Shown: positions 43,228-55,222, numbered from the stretch's first letter. The stretch: DNA of 64,000 bases from Meghimatium bilineatum (GCA_034231615.1 CM067312.1:1820001-1884000), one strand, 5' to 3'. Notes: a model not told the origin generated them from the sequence alone. Program-made: numbers and translations.

Positions 43228-45922
43228 TAGTCAAACAGTCTGAGCAGCACATGGATTTTGTCAAACAGTCTGAGCAGCACATGGATTTTGTCAAACAGTC
43301 AGAGCAGCACATGGATTTTGTTAGTCTGAGTCGCACATGGATTTTGTCAAATAGTCTCAGCCGCACGTGGATTTTGTTAGTCTGAGCCGCACATGGATTT
43401 TGTTAGTATGAGCCGCACATGGATTTTGTTAGTATGAGCCGCACATGGATTTTGTCAAACAGTCTGAGTCGCACATGGATTTTGTCAAACAGTCTGAGCC
43501 GCACATGGATTTTGTTAGTCTGAGCCGCACATGGATTGTGTCAAACAGTCTGAGCCGCACATGGATTGTGTTAGTCTGAGTCGCACATGGATTTTGTCAA
43601 ATAGTCTCAGCCGCACGTGGATTTTGTTAGTCTGAGCCGCACATGGATTTTGTTAGTATGAGCCGCACATGGATTTTGTCAAACAGTCTGAGTCGCACAT
43701 GGATTTTGTCAAACAGTCTGAGCCGCACATGGATTTTGTTAGTCTGAGCCGCACATGGATGTTGTCAAACAGTGTGAGCCGCACATGGATGTTGTCAAAC
43801 AGTCTGAACCGCACATGGATGTTGTCAAACAGTATGAGCCGCACATGGATTGTGTCAAACAGTCTGAGCCGCACATGGATTTTGTTAGTCTGAGCCGCAC
43901 ATGGATTGTGTCAAACAGTCTGAGCCGCACATGGATGTTGTCAAACAGTCTGAGCCGCACATGGATGTTGTCAAACAGTATGAGTCGCACATGGATGTTG
44001 TCAAACAGTCTGAGCCGCATATGGATTGTGTCAAACAGTATGAGCCGCACATGGATGTTGTCAAACAGTATGAGCCGCACATGGATGTTGTCAAACAGTC
44101 TGAGCCGCACATGGATGATGTCAAACAGTCTGAGCCGCACATGGATGTTGTCAAACAGTATGAGCCGCACATGGATTGTGTCAAACAGTCTGAGCCGCAC
44201 ATGGATTTTGTTAGTCTGAGCCGCACATGGATTGTGTCAAACAGTCTGAGCCGCACATGGATGTTGTCAAACAGTCTGAGCCGCACATGGATGTTGTCAA
44301 ACAGTATGAGCCGCACATGGATGTTGTCAAACAGTCTGAGCCGCACATGGATTGTGTCAAACAGTCTGAGCCGCACATGGATTGTGTCAAACAGTCTGAG
44401 CCGCACATGGATTTTGTCAAACAGTCTGAGCCGCACATGGATGTTGTCAAACAGTCTGAGCCGCACATGGATGTTGTCAAACAGTCTGAGCCGCACATGG
44501 ATGTTGTCAAACAGTATGAGTCGCACATGGATGTTGTCAAACAGTCTGAGCCGCACATGGATTGTATCAAACAGTATGAGCCGCACATGGATGTTGTCAA
44601 ACAGTATGAGCCGCACATGGATGTTGTCAAACAGTCTGAGCCGCACATGGATGTTGTCAAACAGTATGAGCCGCACATGGATGTTGTCAAACAGTCTGAG
44701 CCGCACATGGATTGTGTCAAACAGTCTGAGCCGCACATGGATTTTGTTAGTCTGAGCCGCACATGGATTGTGTCAAACAGTCTGAGCCGCACATGGATGT
44801 TGTCAAACAGTCTGAGCCGCACATGGATGTTGTCAAACAGTATGAGCCGCACATGGATGTTGTCAAACAGTCTGAGCCGCACATGGATTGTGTCAAACAG
44901 TCTGAGCCGCACATGGATTGTGTCAAACAGTCTGAGCCGCACATGGATTTTGTCAAACAGTCTGAGCCGCACATGGATGTTGTCAAACAGTCTGAGCCGC
45001 ACATGGATGTTGTCAAACAGTCTGAGCCGCACATGGATTGTGTCAAACAGTCTGAGCCGCACATGGATGTTGTCAAACAGTCTGAGCCACACATGGATGT
45101 TGTCAAACAGTCTGAGCCGCACATGGATTTTGTCAAACAGTCTGAGCCGCACATGGATTTTGTTAGTCTGAGCCGCACATGGATTGTGTCAAACAGTATG
45201 AGCCGCACATGGATGTTGTCAAACAGTCTGAGCCGCACATGGATGTTGTCAAACAGTCTGAGCCGCACATGGATTTTGTCAAACAGTCTGAGCCGCACAT
45301 GGATTTTGTTAGTCTGAGCCGCACATGGATTTTGTTAGTCTGAGCCGCACATGGATGTTGTCAAACAGTATGAGCCGCACATGGATGTTGTCAAACAGTC
45401 TGAGCCGCACATGGATGTTGTCAAACAGTATGAGCCGCACATGGATGTTGTCAAACAGTCTGAGCCGCACATGGATGTTGTCAAACAGTCTGAGCCGCAC
45501 ATGGATGTTGTTAGTCTGAGCCGCACATGGATGTTGTCAAACAGTCTGAGCAGCACATGGATGTTGTCAAACAGTCTGAGCCGCACATGGATGTTGTTAG
45601 TCTGAGCCGCACATGGATGTTGTTAGTCTGAGCCGCACATGGATGTTGTTAGTCTGAGCCGCACATGGATGTTGTTAGTCTGAGCCGCACATGGATGTTG
45701 TTAGTCTGAGCCGCACATGGATGTTGTCAAACAGTCTGAGCCGCACATGGATGTTGTTAGTCTGAGCCGCACGTGGATGTTGTCAAACAGTCTGAGCCGC
45801 ACATGGATGTTGTTAGTCTGAGCCGCACATGGATGTTGTTAGTCTGAGCCGCACATGGATGTTGTTAGTCTGAGCCGCACATGGATTGTGTCAAACAGTC
45901 TGAGCCGCACATGGATGTTGTC
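43228..45922. repeat. 30/26-bp satellite array (~90 units)
   Basis: The basic unit is 30 bp (gtctgagccgcacatggatg plus ttgtcaaaca). A 26-bp variant has ttgtta in place of ttgtcaaaca. Variant positions (cag/tcg/ccg, att/atg, gtgtc/ttgtc, tctg/tatg) are organised in long blocks: the ~540-base stretch 44211-44755 recurs almost unit for unit at 44747-45170. The right end (45600-45850) consists mainly of 26-bp units. The very long translations through it (up to 314 codons on both strands) are artefacts of the 30-bp period, reset at every 26-bp unit. Confidence 0.97.
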
Positions 45923-46059
45923 CCTCGAACATCTGTGCTGTGATTTCGTCTCACGATTGCATTATCTATAAGATGTCTGTGTCGTCATCCAGGGTCTGGT
46001 TTCGGGTTTGACGTTGAGTGTTAGTTATGCTTGTGAGAGGACCTCGGGAACTAGGGTAT

Positions 46060-46270
46060 ATGTGTTACGTACATGTGTGTTCCCAGTGGCGACCTATGGG
46101 TTAGAAACATGGACAATAAATAAAACTACAGCCAAGAGAATAGAAGCTTTCGAAATGAAGTGTTATAGAAGAGCCCTGAGAGTATCATGGACAGCAACAG
46201 AGAACGGCCAAGATGTGCTGGGAAAAAATGAACGTTCAAAAAGTCTGGCTTTTAAACGCCATATTAGGAA
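46060..46270 (+). mobile_element. LINE RT thumb fragment
   Basis: The plus strand reads FPVATYGLETWTINKTTAKR then IEAFEMKCYRRALRVSWT, the standard YGxETWT and EAFExxCxRRxLRxxW blocks after the RT palm. The following basic block is degraded. Confidence 0.75.
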
Positions 46271-46275
46271 GGAAG

Positions 46276-47088
46276 TTAACGTTCATCAGACAACTTATTG
46301 TTAACTTTTTCTGAATTTGTAACATTGGTGAACACACATTGATGATAGCTGCATATATTTGTACCAGAGAGCAGAGGGACGTATACAGTCGTCATTCTTC
46401 TTCTTTTTCTTTCGTTCGCCTGGAACATATCTATATCGGAAGTTTTGTTTCTTCTATAAGCTTGATTCTGTTCTGTAACTTGCACAGAAGTTAGTTTTTC
46501 TCCCATTGTTATTTCTCTGGGCCAGTATATTTGATTCAGAATTTCATATTCTGAGCATTCCTGAAGAATATGTTCTGCAATCTGAGGTGTCTGTCCACAT
46601 TGCAGTGTTATCAATCTTGAACTTTGCATACATTTGACTTTGGAGTAGGTTGTGTCCTGGTCTGGACGCAGAATGACAACTTGTTCTGATCTGTTCATAA
46701 TGTGGTGGTCATCTTGTGTTGGAGTTGGATGTCTAATTGCTCTGTTCATCTGTTTCTGGTGATGGTAAGTAATTGGCACATCCGGTTGATCATCAGCAGC
46801 TCTCCCTTTAGCCAGACCATCTGCTTTCTCATGTTCAGGTATTCCACAATTTGATGGTATCCACTGCAGATGTTAATTTCCGCTGATTTAGTAGTTCGGT
46901 CACTAGTATTTTCAGGTCTGGTAGTTTTCTGGAATGGAGCGCTTGGAGTATTGATCTTGCATCTGTCGGGAATACTACAAACTGTAAACCACGATTGGTG
47001 CTTAGCAGTTTTTCAGTTGCACCTTGATTGCCTGAATTTCTACCTGGTAGTTATGGCACAAATTTTCCCGTTGGTACTTTAACTGTAT
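46276..47088 (-). mobile_element. RNase H relic copy 1, C-terminal half
   Basis: The minus strand contains KVPTGKF, YQVEIQAIKVQLKN, PTDARSILQALHSRKLPDLK (second catalytic Asp region), MNRSEQVVILRPDQD and the closing CGQTPQIAEHILQECSEYE Cys-His block. Several frameshifts and stops. The N-terminal half continues at 47692-47870 beyond an inserted LINE. Confidence 0.75.
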
Positions 47089-47678
47089 ATTCACCTGTCC
47101 AACTTGACTGGCAGACGGATAGCATGCCATACAAATGTTGAGATTGTCTATAAAAGCAGTACAGGTCTTGTCAACTAATAAGAAATTGGGCGGCTGAAAA
47201 GAAGCAGTCAGATTCAGTCTGACCGAATAATGACTGATCGAACTATTTGCGAAAGTTGGAAAGCAACATCAAAATTAGAACAAAGACTAAACACCTTTGA
47301 AAATAAATGTCGTAGAAGGCTACTGAACATACATTGGTCAGACTTCAAATCAAACACAGTTGTCAGACAAGAATCAAAACAAGAATATGTATTCACCTAT
47401 ATTATAAAGCGTGGCTGGAATTATATCGGACACGCGAAGCGAATGGATACCACAAGCCTCTCCTGTCAAGCTTTGATGTGGTCACCAATGGGCAAGAGAA
47501 AACCTGGAAGACCAAAAGAAACTTTGCGTAGAACTATTACAAGAGAAAGTTTAACCATCGGTATCAGAAACAATGAAGACCTAAAACAAATTGCAATGAA
47601 ACGAGAGACATGGAAATCTATGACATCCGCCCTATGTGCTGTCTTTTGATTCTAGTGGAATAACTAACTAACTAACTA
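47089..47678 (+). mobile_element. 5'-truncated LINE inserted in the RNase H relic
   Basis: From about 47235 the plus strand reads CESWKATSKLEQRLNTFENK, YIGHAKRMDTTSLSCQAL, GKRKPGRPKETLRRTITRES and the full terminal block ending SALCAVF stop (47649). It continues into a (TAAC)n tail at 47660-47680. The interval is bordered by direct repeats, actttaactgtat at 47076-47088 and 47679-47691, as expected for a target-site duplication. The coding part of about 140 codons is uninterrupted, so the insertion is young. The origin of 47089-47230 is unclear. Confidence 0.7.
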
Positions 47679-47691
47679 ACTTTAACTGTAT

Positions 47692-47870
47692 CCCTAACAT
47701 TGTTTGGCAACTATGTATATTCCTGCTCATTCAATTTTTACTGCATTCTCTGCTGATCCATCGGTATAAACTCTGATCCATCTGTATAAACTCGGATCCA
47801 TCTGTATAAACTCTGATCCATCTGTATAAACTCTGATCCATCTGTATAAACTCTGATCCATATGCCAAGT
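47692..47870 (-). mobile_element. RNase H relic copy 1, N-terminal half, with 24-bp expansion
   Basis: The minus strand reads RVYTDGSAENAVKIE then a stop and AGIYIVAK, the first strand of RNase H with its catalytic Asp. Upstream of it the codons for WIRVYTDGSEF-like peptide are repeated five times as a 24-base unit (47752-47865, tctgatccatctgtataaac tctg). Confidence 0.75.
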
Positions 47871-47902
47871 TGGCTTTTGTCTACAAGTATACAGATGTTC
47901 AC

Positions 47903-48058
47903 CTGTCCACGTGTACACATGGTCGTGTTACCAGTCTTGAATTTTGTGTACACATGGTCTTTTTACCAGTCTTGAATTTTGTGTACCCATGGTCGTTTTA
48001 CCAGTCTTGAATTTTGTGTGCACATAGTCGTTTTACCAGTCTTGAAATTTGTGTACAT
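47903..48058. repeat. 35-bp tandem repeat
   Basis: About four copies of a ~35-bp unit containing ttaccagtcttgaattttgt and gtacacatggtcg. Confidence 0.9.
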
Positions 48059-48512
48059 GTGACTGCGGAGTCGGTTGTGTCCCGTTCTGAGGAATTACAA
48101 CCTGTTCTGATCTGTTCATAATGTGATAGTCATCTTGAATTGGTATTTGTGGATTTTTTAATGACGTGATCATCTGTTTTTTTTTCTGATGGTAGGTGAT
48201 TGATATATTTGGTTGGTCTTCGGCAGCACCTTCCATAGCCAGTTGGTCTACTTTTTCATTTCTTGGTATTCCACAGTGAAAGGGTATCCACTGCATGGTT
48301 ACCATATACCGGTAAGACAGTTCATTAAGTAGTTTTTGCAAGTCTGTTAGTATTCTAGACTGGAGAGCTTGAAGCACTGACCTTACATCTGTCAGGAATA
48401 CCATGGGCTGTGAGCCAGGGTTGGTGTTCAGAAGATTTTTAGTTGTCACACAACTTGCCTGAATTTCTGCATCATAATTATTGCAGAATTTTCCTGTTGG
48501 TGTTCTGATCAT
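48045..48512 (-). mobile_element. RNase H relic copy 2
   Basis: The minus strand reads RTPTGKFCNNYDAEIQASC, VFLTDVRSVLQALQSRILTD, QWIPFHCGIPRNEKVDQLAM and HIMNRSEQVVIPQNG. This is the middle to end of RNase H, with the SHCG-type His motif (FHCGIPRNEKVD) intact. It is closely related to copy 1 but not interrupted. The N-terminal YTDGS strand was not found on its right. Confidence 0.78.
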
Positions 48513-48559
48513 ATTTCTAGACTTGTGTAGTTATTCTAACTCAACTGTTACACATGTAC

Positions 48560-48790
48560 ATGAAATGACTAACTCAACTGTTGAATACCATAGTTGAACA
48601 CAAATTGTTGGGTGACTAGATGTTTTTTTAGATCTGATTCTGTGTATATTTGACTTGTTGATTCTGTGTATATTTGACTTGTTGATTCTGTGTATATTTG
48701 ACTTGTTGATTCTGTGTATATTTGACTTGTTGATTCGAAAAATGGTATCATATTTTCTTCCTATTATCTATGATTAACTGTACATGTATG
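48560..48790. repeat. dispersed repeat family D3, expanded copy
   Basis: Shares accatagttgaacacaaatt, gactagatgtttttttagat, gtatatttgactt and gaaaaatgg with 51790-51930. Here a 24-bp unit (tgttgattctgtgtatattt gact) is repeated four times at 48640-48736. The other copy has one. Confidence 0.65.
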
Positions 48791-49365
48791 CCCTTATCTG
48801 AAAAGAACTTACAGATGACAGGGGAAAACTATGGAATAAACATGTCAAATATTCCAGAAACGGATCTATTCTTTGGGGCACGTACATACAAGTATATTTA
48901 TTGCTAACGTAATGATCACACAAGATGGCATCTATTCTTACAATCTAGATATGGTTTGAAATGTGATGGAATTAGGACAGGTCGGACGCAGGAACATTTT
49001 ATGTACGTCTGCTTCGCCATATTTGTACTTGCTATGGTCTAAAGTTAGCTGGACCTTCTAATAAATAAAATTGACCACATTAGATTCATGCTGTCACCGT
49101 CTTTATGTTCAAAAATGGCTAAAATTGAGACCTCCAAATATATATTTGCTTCAAATATGATTGGATGTAGGCTGTATGTATACAATGATTGGATGTAGGC
49201 TGTATGTATACAATGATTGGACATGCCTTCTGCCGTGACCTTCAGAATATTCTGAAACTTTCCAACAGAATTAAAACTACAAACCCTGTGGGTTTTTATT
49301 GTAGATTGTTCTCGTGCAATTTGTTGGACGTGTTGCAAAGCGCGACACAAAGTATGTAAAAAGTC
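48791..49365. other. unassigned sequence
   Basis: Contains a 27-base duplication (tgattggatgtaggctgtat gtataca) at 49159-49213. No gene supported. Confidence 0.4.
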
Positions 49366-49800
<435 letters not shown>

Positions 49801-50193
49801 TAGTTTGTCTTGCTGCGTCAGGGGTAGAAGAGTTCTCTGGAGATGACCTTCTTGTGTGCTATTTGTAAGCTTGTTCCTGTGGCGTCTTTGATTTCTGTGA
49901 TCCATCTTGTACATAGTCTTCCTCGGGCTTTATAACCGTTATGTCTATGCATGGCCATTAGTGACATGCTGTCTGTTGGTAGTCTGGAAGCGTGTGAAAA
50001 GCACCTGATCTGTTGTCTTTTGATGTGTTCCAATACTGGTATTGTTTTTGGTTATCTGTATTATGCTATCGTTTCTAAGTCTATCTCTTAATGACACTCT
50101 GAGTATTCTTCGTAGACATGTCATTTCTGCTGTCACTATGTTTTTGTTGTGTCTTGTTCTGTCAGTGTCCAGGTTAATATAACTAATGACCAA
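49801..50193 (-). mobile_element. LINE RT C-terminal fragment
   Basis: The minus strand reads RHNKNIVTAEMTCLRRILRV, QIRCFSHASRLPTDSMSLM, GYKARGRLCTRWITEIKDAT and ends in ISRELFYP. It is the same family as 21497-21830, 54355-54480 and 55225-55480. Frame breaks occur. Confidence 0.72.
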
Positions 50194-50281
50194 CGAAAGT
50201 CACAACAATAATCAAAATCATCAACTAAGAAAGCTGATTCTGCTGTTATATCTTATTTAGTAATTGGTAGGGATTATTGTT
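50194..50281. other. spacer
   Basis: Short spacer without recognised feature. Confidence 0.3.
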
Positions 50282-51312
50282 ATACACACACACACACACA
50301 TACACACACACACGTCTCAGGTCTGTGTATGTTAGATGAACCTTCTTGATGGGGATTATTGTTACACACGCACACACACGCACACACACGTCTCAGGTCT
50401 GTGTATGTTAGATGAACCTTCTTGATGGGGATTATTGTTACACACGCACACACACGCACACACACGTCTCAGGTCTGTGTATGTTAGATGAACCTTCTTG
50501 ATGGGGATTATTGTTACACACGCACACACACGCACACACACACACACGCACACACACGTCTCAGGTCTGTGTATGTTAGATGAACCTTCTTGATGGGGAT
50601 TATTGTTACACACGCACACACACGCACGCACACACGCACGCACACACACGTCTCAGGTCTGTGTATGTTAGATGAACCTTCTTGATGGGGATTATTGTTA
50701 CACACGCACACACACGCACGCACACACACGTCTCAGGTCTGTGTATGTTAGATGAACCTTCTTGATGGGGATTATTGTTACACACGCACACACACGCACG
50801 CACGCACGCACGCACACACACGTCTCAGGTCTGTGTATGTTAGATGAACCTTCTTGATGGGGATTATTGTTACACACGCACACACGCACACACACACACA
50901 CGCACACACACGTCTCAGGTCTGTGTATGTTAGATGAACCTTCTTGATGGGGATTATTGTTACACACGCACACGCACACACGCACGCACGCACGCACACA
51001 CACGTCTCAGGTCTGTGTATGTTAGATGAACCTTCTTGATGGGGATTATTGTTACACACGCACACACACGCACGCACGCACGCACGCACACACACGTCTC
51101 AGGTCTGTGTATGTTAGATGAACCTTCTTGATGGGGATTATTGTTACACACGCACACGCACACACGCACGCACGCACACACACACACGTCTCAGGTCTGT
51201 GTATGTTAGATGAACCTTCTTGATGGGGATTATTGTTACACACGCACACGCACACACGCACGCACGCACACACACACACGTCTCAGGTCTGTGTATGTTA
51301 GATGAACCTTCT
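50282..51312. repeat. compound ~80-105-bp satellite containing CA/CG dinucleotide runs
   Basis: Twelve units. Each has a constant ~55-base part (acgtctcaggtctgtgtatg, ttagatgaaccttcttgatg, gggattattgtta) followed by a variable (CA)n/(CGCA)n run of about 20-45 bases. The constant part is nearly invariant while the dinucleotide part differs in almost every unit. Confidence 0.95.
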
Positions 51313-51689
51313 TGAAGGATGATTCTAACGAAAAGTGATGCTTAATTTTTCTACAGACAGGACACGAGCAACACCACGAATCATGTCCTTCATTATCTGT
51401 CACGGTAATGCACTCTGACATAGCGAAACTAAACTGATTTTGAAAGTGCTATACTCTATAAAAGTACAACTAATTTTTCAAAACAACTAATTCTTCACCT
51501 CGTTCCATTACAGGCGCCAACATTATGCAATGGCGGAACCCTTGAGAGTTGAATTATTAATACATAAAATATATAGGTGTTGATTGGAATCAAACAAAGC
51601 AAAGAGCACAAACAATAGATCGTCAAAACATAATTCTGACCTGTTTCTACTGTATGCCGATCAAAATTTTGTAGGATTACATAAGAAAG
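51313..51689. other. unassigned sequence
   Basis: A short Cys-rich minus-strand reading (DSWCCSCPVCRK, near 51340-51420) is noted, but its N-terminus is an arbitrary ATG and no family is evident. No gene supported. Confidence 0.35.
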
Positions 51690-51935
51690 AAGCTGCTAAT
51701 TGACATACATTCTTGCCATAACAGATTGAATGTGCATTGATTCCGTGTAGAAAACACTGACGTCGACCAGTGTTGCCAATCGTTTCCACAGAAAATAAGA
51801 CCATGGTTGAACAAAAATTCTTGGATGATTAGATGTTTTTTATATCTGTTTCTGAGTATATTTGACTTCTTTATTAGAAAAATGGCACCATTAATGTTCC
51901 TCCTATCATCTATCATTTTTGAGAAACAAATATAC
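51690..51935. repeat. dispersed repeat family D3, unexpanded copy
   Basis: gaccatggttgaacaaaaat, gattagatgttttttatatc, tgagtatatttgacttcttt and gaaaaatggcacc correspond in order to 48590-48770 but without the 24-bp expansion. Confidence 0.6.
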
Positions 51936-51949
51936 TAATCTTGTGCATG

Positions 51950-52122
51950 AAATGTAATTGCCATCACTAAATTTGAAAAAGAAAGAACAATGTGAGCAAA
52001 TTACAAGCGACAAAACGGAAGGAAAACTCCTGTACACTCTACACTCCTGTAGGCACTGCAATAGATCTTTCCTGTCACGAATCGGACTCATTGGACATCC
52101 ACGAACTCACAAACCAAATTAG
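51950..52122 (+). mobile_element. LINE 3' end with C-terminal zinc finger
   Basis: The plus-strand reading has a basic linker (KKKEQCEQ) and then CRHCNRSFLSRIGLIGH followed by RTHKPN stop at 52122. This is a C-x2-C-x12-H-x3-H finger, the usual last element of several animal LINE proteins. 5'-truncated. Confidence 0.65.
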
Positions 52123-52220
52123 ATAATCACAAATGTTTTGTAGTTTTTCTACTCGTTCATCACATTTATTGTTTTTCATGCCATGCTTATTTTCACTTGC
52201 GAAGGAGGAACACCATCATC

Positions 52221-52580
52221 AAATTACAGTCAGACAATACTTAATCATTTTCTGTAGCTGAAATTACAGTCAGACAATACGTAATCATTTTCTGTAGCTG
52301 AAATTACAGTCAGACAATACGTAATCATTTTCTGTAGCTGAAATTACAGTCAGACAATACTTAATCATTTTCTGTAGCTGAAATTACAGTCAGACAATAC
52401 TTAATCATTTTCTGTAGCTGAAATTACAGTCAGACAATTCTTAATCATTTTCTGTAGATGAAATTACAGTCAGACAATACTTAATCATTTTCTGTAGCTG
52501 AAATTACAGTCAGACAATTCTTAATCATTTTCTGTAGCTGAAATTACAGTCAGACAATTCTTAATCATTTTCCTTAGCTA
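52221..52580. repeat. 40-bp minisatellite
   Basis: Nine copies of a 40-bp unit (aaattacagtcagacaatac, ttaatcattttctgtagctg). Confidence 0.95.
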
Positions 52581-52691
52581 AAATCAGAAACTATGTTACA
52601 GAAGCTATGAAAATAGAAGCTGTATTACGTAACTAAATCTGTACTTTCTTGATATATTAAAAGAAGATCAGAGCTGAACCCACTCGGCAAA

Positions 52692-52848
52692 TTTCTGACT
52701 ATGACAGATTTAATAGACAGCAATCACATCCGGCTTGATTGAATTTCTGACTATGACAGATTTAATAGGCAACAATCACATCCGGCTTGATTGAATTTCT
52801 GACTATGACAGATTTAATAAACAGCAATAATATCCGGCTTGATTGAAT
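52692..52848. repeat. 53-bp tandem triplication
   Basis: Three copies of a ~53-bp unit containing atttctgactatgacagatt and caatcacatccggcttgatt. Confidence 0.92.
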
Positions 52849-52889
52849 AAGCGTCATTTCATGGTTACTTTCAATCAGTAAACTTGAAA

Positions 52890-53600
52890 CTCGTCAAGGT
52901 CGTAGGGGTACCAAATTGGATGCTTCATCACACAGAGTCCTCCAGCGATTTCTGTCTTCAACGATGTGGAGGAGTGAGGAAAAAATCTTGCCATGTCCAT
53001 GCCTTGATGTTGTCTGTCCATGTCTTTATTTTCCAACTTCTGCTTCTTCAACCTTCGACATATGTCTGCATACATGTCCAAACCATGCTAGTTTTCCTCG
53101 TTTCACTGTTGAAAGCAATGTTTCCTGTACACCTGCATTTATCTTTATTTTATTTCTTGCGCATAAATTTATCTTATGTTCCCTATATGAAATTCGTAGA
53201 ATTCGTTTGTAGCATTTGTACTCGAAAGCCTGTAATCGTCTCTCCATGTCCGCAGTGAGTGTCCAGTTCTCACAACCATACAGCACCAACGACTTATACA
53301 GTTTGACTTTCACTCCAACACTGATGTTGTTTTTTCAAATCACCGTTAGCCTTGACATTGACGCTAAAGCCATCCCCAGCCCTATTTTTATTTCTGTTTT
53401 GCATTTTCCATCGCATCATATGCTGGATCCGAGGAATTAAAGGTATTACTTCCTCAAGTTTATGCCCATTCATCATGATGTTGGTCTGTTCTTCTGGTCT
53501 CTGCTGTTAACCAAGATTTTGCTCTTTTCTGTGTTGATTTCCATTCCGTACTGGCTGGTAACTTTTTCCAACTTTGCTGTTAACCATTATTTCACGGTAC
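52890..53600 (-). mobile_element. LINE RT and C-terminal relic
   Basis: The minus strand carries KYGMEINTEKSKILVNS, MMNGHKLEEV, VKLYKSLVLYGCENWTLTAD, RRLQAFEYKCYKRILRISYR, TVKRGKLAWFGHVCRH and a decayed tail. This is the standard order from RT palm end to C-terminus. Frameshifts occur at about 53320 and 53080. Its C-terminal type is like the small fragment at 38840-38995. Confidence 0.8.
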
Positions 53601-54354
53601 CAATAATTTATTAATGTAAAAAAAACTAATTGTAACTAACGCATGAGTTTAGGGCAGGTAAAGACAGCACGGAAAGGAACTGGTCACCCCACCTAATAGT
53701 TACTGCGGCTTAGTACAGGAAGAGTTATCTTCATCCCCGACGGCAGGTTGCTGTCATGGGACATAACTGTATATTTATTTTGATCATTCTTGTGTTCACA
53801 ATTTTAACGGTCAGTTCCCTTTCAAAGCAAGATATTTCTCGATGGATTCTTGATGATCATACATGATTTGTATAGCATTCTGCATGTAATTGTATGGAAA
53901 TTCTTGATGTACTTGTATGGTATTCTGCATGTATTTAAATGTGTAATAACAATTTTTGCCAACAAATTGTGTGAATTTAAACACACTTTTACAAGAGATA
54001 TTTTTCTGATTTAGTATCACTTTAGTTGGTTTTCGAAAATGAAATATTCAGCTTCTGTGTCACTTTGACCATCCATGGGATGGGACAACCTACTCCAGCC
54101 TACACCCATATACGATATTTGTGGCAGTTAAACAGTTTTCCTATTCTTTTCTCCCTCTCTGGCCCCAGAAACATAAGGCCGACTAGATGAAGTGAAAAGC
54201 ACATAATCGGATGTGAAAAGCATCAAATTGGCAACACCGATGAAAGACTGTAAATGCTAGTGCTTAGATCATAGTTTCCAGATGGTATGAGCTTTCTTTC
54301 TTCTTGTTTTCTTTCTTTTCGCTGTATACACTTTTTGCTTTGCATTGTGAGGGG
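53601..54354. other. unassigned sequence
   Basis: No gene supported. A ~30-base near-duplication (tgtattgtatggaaattctt) is present at 53868-53935. Confidence 0.4.
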
Positions 54355-54484
54355 TAGAAGAGCTCTTAGGGAGATGACTTTTTTGTTTTCTTCGTTTATG
54401 TTTTCGTTGACTCTTACTTCTGTGATCCATCTTTGGCATGGCCAGCTCCTGGCTTTGTATCCATCGTGTCCGTACAGTAATACT
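54355..54484 (-). mobile_element. LINE C-terminal fragment
   Basis: The minus strand reads LLYGHDGYKARSWPCQRWIT, EVRVNENINEENKKVISLRA and LLPLT. Same family as 49801-50193. Its end contains the gaggggtagaagagctctta word that is the seed of the minisatellite at 20812. Confidence 0.65.
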
Positions 54485-54495
54485 TCTAGAACGTT

Positions 54496-55222
54496 GATGA
54501 AGTGTATACAAAGATCGCCAAGGCAAGCAGCACTTTCGACAGATTGTACGCAAATGTTTGGCATAGAAATGGCATTAACTTACAGACTAAGCTTAAAGTT
54601 TTCAGAGCAGTGGTACTTCCAGTGCTGTTATACGCTAGTGAAACATGGACTGTGTATAGACGCCATGTGAAGAAACTCAATCACATTCATACAACTTGTC
54701 TCAGAAAAAGTTATGAACATCAGATAGCAAGACAAGATTCCAGATACCACTGTCCTTGACAGATGTGGTATCCTCAGAATTGCCACTATCCTGATACAGA
54801 CTCATTGGGGAGGTCATTTTGGTACGTATGCCAGACCATCGCCTGCCAAAGATACTTCTCTATGGTGAGCTAGAGAAAGGTACACGATTTCAAGGTGGCC
54901 AAAAGAAGTATCACAAGAACTAGTTAAAGAGCTCACAGATCGCCTTTGAAATAGACCACTATACATGGGAAGAACTAGTACACAATAGATCTAAGTGGCG
55001 CTCTACAGTTCAAAATGGCGCATCATCTTGTGAATAGACGAGAAATGCAGCAGCTCAATAACGGAGAGTAGCTAGAAAGTCACGGATAGACCAAGATCCG
55101 TCTACAGGGATCACTCCATGTCCGAACTGTCCAAGGTCATTTACAGCTCAAATAGGGCTACGAACTATCCACGAATATTTAGGCATGGACATAACTCTAA
55201 CTGAATTTCCAAAGTGGATGTA
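54496..55222 (+). mobile_element. LINE RT C-terminus with zinc finger
   Basis: The plus strand reads YTKIAKASSTFDRLYANVWH, KLKVFRAVVLPVLLYASETW, RRHVKKLNHIHTTCLRK, then with frame changes a CGILRIATILIQTHWGGHF block and finally CPNCPRSFTAQIGLRTIH. The last is a C-x2-C-x12-H finger followed by stop near 55222. It is the 3' third of a LINE with finger-type tail, frameshifted. Confidence 0.8.

Noticed and set aside
43739..45317. Very long open readings (up to 314 codons) on both strands
   Set aside because: They run entirely through the 30-bp repeat; a period divisible by three keeps all frames free of stops. No start context, domain or splice signal.
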